Virus record (IMG/VR): IMGVR_UViG_3300042519_001576
Span: 1 to 22,524 of that record
Strand: one strand, 5' to 3'
Source: a virus
DNA: 22,524 bases
Below, piece after piece: positions 22,136 to 22,524 of the stretch. The notes under the pieces were generated by a model. That model did not search any database. It had not been told where the DNA came from and saw nothing but the letters and a program-made list of their open reading frames with translations. Numbering within the stretch: position 1 is the stretch's first letter; each line of letters starts with the position of its first letter. A program made the translations under genes and the position numbers.

Positions 22136-22524
22136 ATGGATAAAAAACCAAATGTTTTTCCTCAAAGAGAACAACCTCAAAACAATTTAACTGACGCTGA
22201 AAGAATAGCTAATTTTGAACAAGAAAAAGCTATGGCGACTCACGAAATTTATGAAAACGCTAAAAGTTCTGATGAATTAAGTTATTCACATAAAAACGCA
22301 GTTGAAATGATGATGCAGCGTACCAGAGAACAAATTCAAAGAAAAAATCAACAAGGTATGGTTGTTGAACCACAACTGGCTGAAGACGCACCTAAAAAAG
22401 TAGATGCTAATCAAGATTTGATACGTAAAAGAGATGAACAGTTAAGATTAAATCAACAACAAACTCAAAACTATCAAAAAATGTATGAACAATCATACAA
22501 TAATGTAAATAATAACAATAATAT
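22136..22524 (+). CDS. N-terminal part of a Q/N-rich protein (continues outside window)
   Basis: At least 129 residues with no stop before the window ends. The sequence starts MDKKPNVFPQREQPQ, is hydrophilic, helical in the middle (NFEQEKAMATHEIYENAKSS, HKNAVEMMMQRTREQI) and strongly Q/N-rich toward the window end. No known domain is visible. T4-like order would place the portal (gp20) after the tube; this N-terminus does not look like a portal core, but a disordered N-terminal extension cannot be excluded. Preceded by a terminator and a TATTTATT element, so it probably opens a new transcript. Confidence 0.65.
   Translation, partial: MDKKPNVFPQREQPQNNLTDAERIANFEQEKAMATHEIYENAKSSDELSYSHKNAVEMMMQRTREQIQRKNQQGMVVEPQLAEDAPKKVDANQDLIRKRDEQLRLNQQQTQNYQKMYEQSYNNVNNNNN

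Noticed and set aside
1-22524. tRNA genes, CRISPR arrays, insertion sequences
   Set aside because: No cloverleaf-like segments, regularly spaced repeats, transposase genes or terminal inverted repeats were found by eye.

Overview
The window looks like a piece of a large, AT-rich contractile-tailed phage with T4-type architecture. The tail sheath (gp18-like), tail tube (gp19-like) and family B DNA polymerase are recognisable directly from sequence. A Bacteroidetes host, possibly a flavobacterium, is inferred from three things: A-rich leaders without Shine-Dalgarno sequences, two promoters matching the Bacteroidetes pattern TTG-N20-TAnnTTT(G/A), and Bacteroidetes-flavoured fibre modules. No genome or taxon match could be run.

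Layout. Positions 2-2281 hold the 3' part of a family B DNA polymerase, ending at a hairpin terminator. A convergent minus-strand gene follows (2315-3457), a likely neck/connector protein. From 3563 to 8088 is an accessory block: a zinc-ribbon/Vsr-type homing endonuclease, a glutaredoxin (-), a detached 3' fragment of a SNF2 helicase (-), a ribbon-helix-helix plus HNH endonuclease pair (+), and an intact SNF2 helicase (-). From 8089 rightward is the virion block on the plus strand: a 15-codon gene-start remnant, a GIY-YIG endonuclease, two likely neck/tail-completion genes (synteny suggests gp14- and gp15-like), five successive fibre-like genes built from shared modules, and an 80-residue unknown. 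A small autoregulator-like ribbon-helix-helix gene lies on the opposite strand, and then come sheath, a small unknown and tube. A fourth endonuclease, a 37-codon gene, a terminator and the start of a Q/N-rich protein close the window.

Most interesting observation. Two unrelated endonuclease genes (GIY-YIG and HNH) each sit inside a phage gene in the same way. One end of the target gene is left behind as a detached remnant, and the cassette supplies a replacement copy of exactly that end, so the target stays intact. The replacement ends are highly conserved in protein but differ at many silent positions. This suggests homing cassettes that carry a recoded, cleavage-resistant terminus, giving an insertion into a coding region without inactivating it. 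In both cases the endonuclease 3' end overlaps the restored terminus. A third endonuclease also overlaps the end of a gene (glutaredoxin), but without a visible remnant.

Regulation. The octamer TATTTAT(A/T) recurs in the short gaps upstream of structural genes and is a candidate phage late-promoter element. It is the reverse complement of the T4 late -10 box. Four intrinsic terminators are visible; two share the same TTAACG loop.
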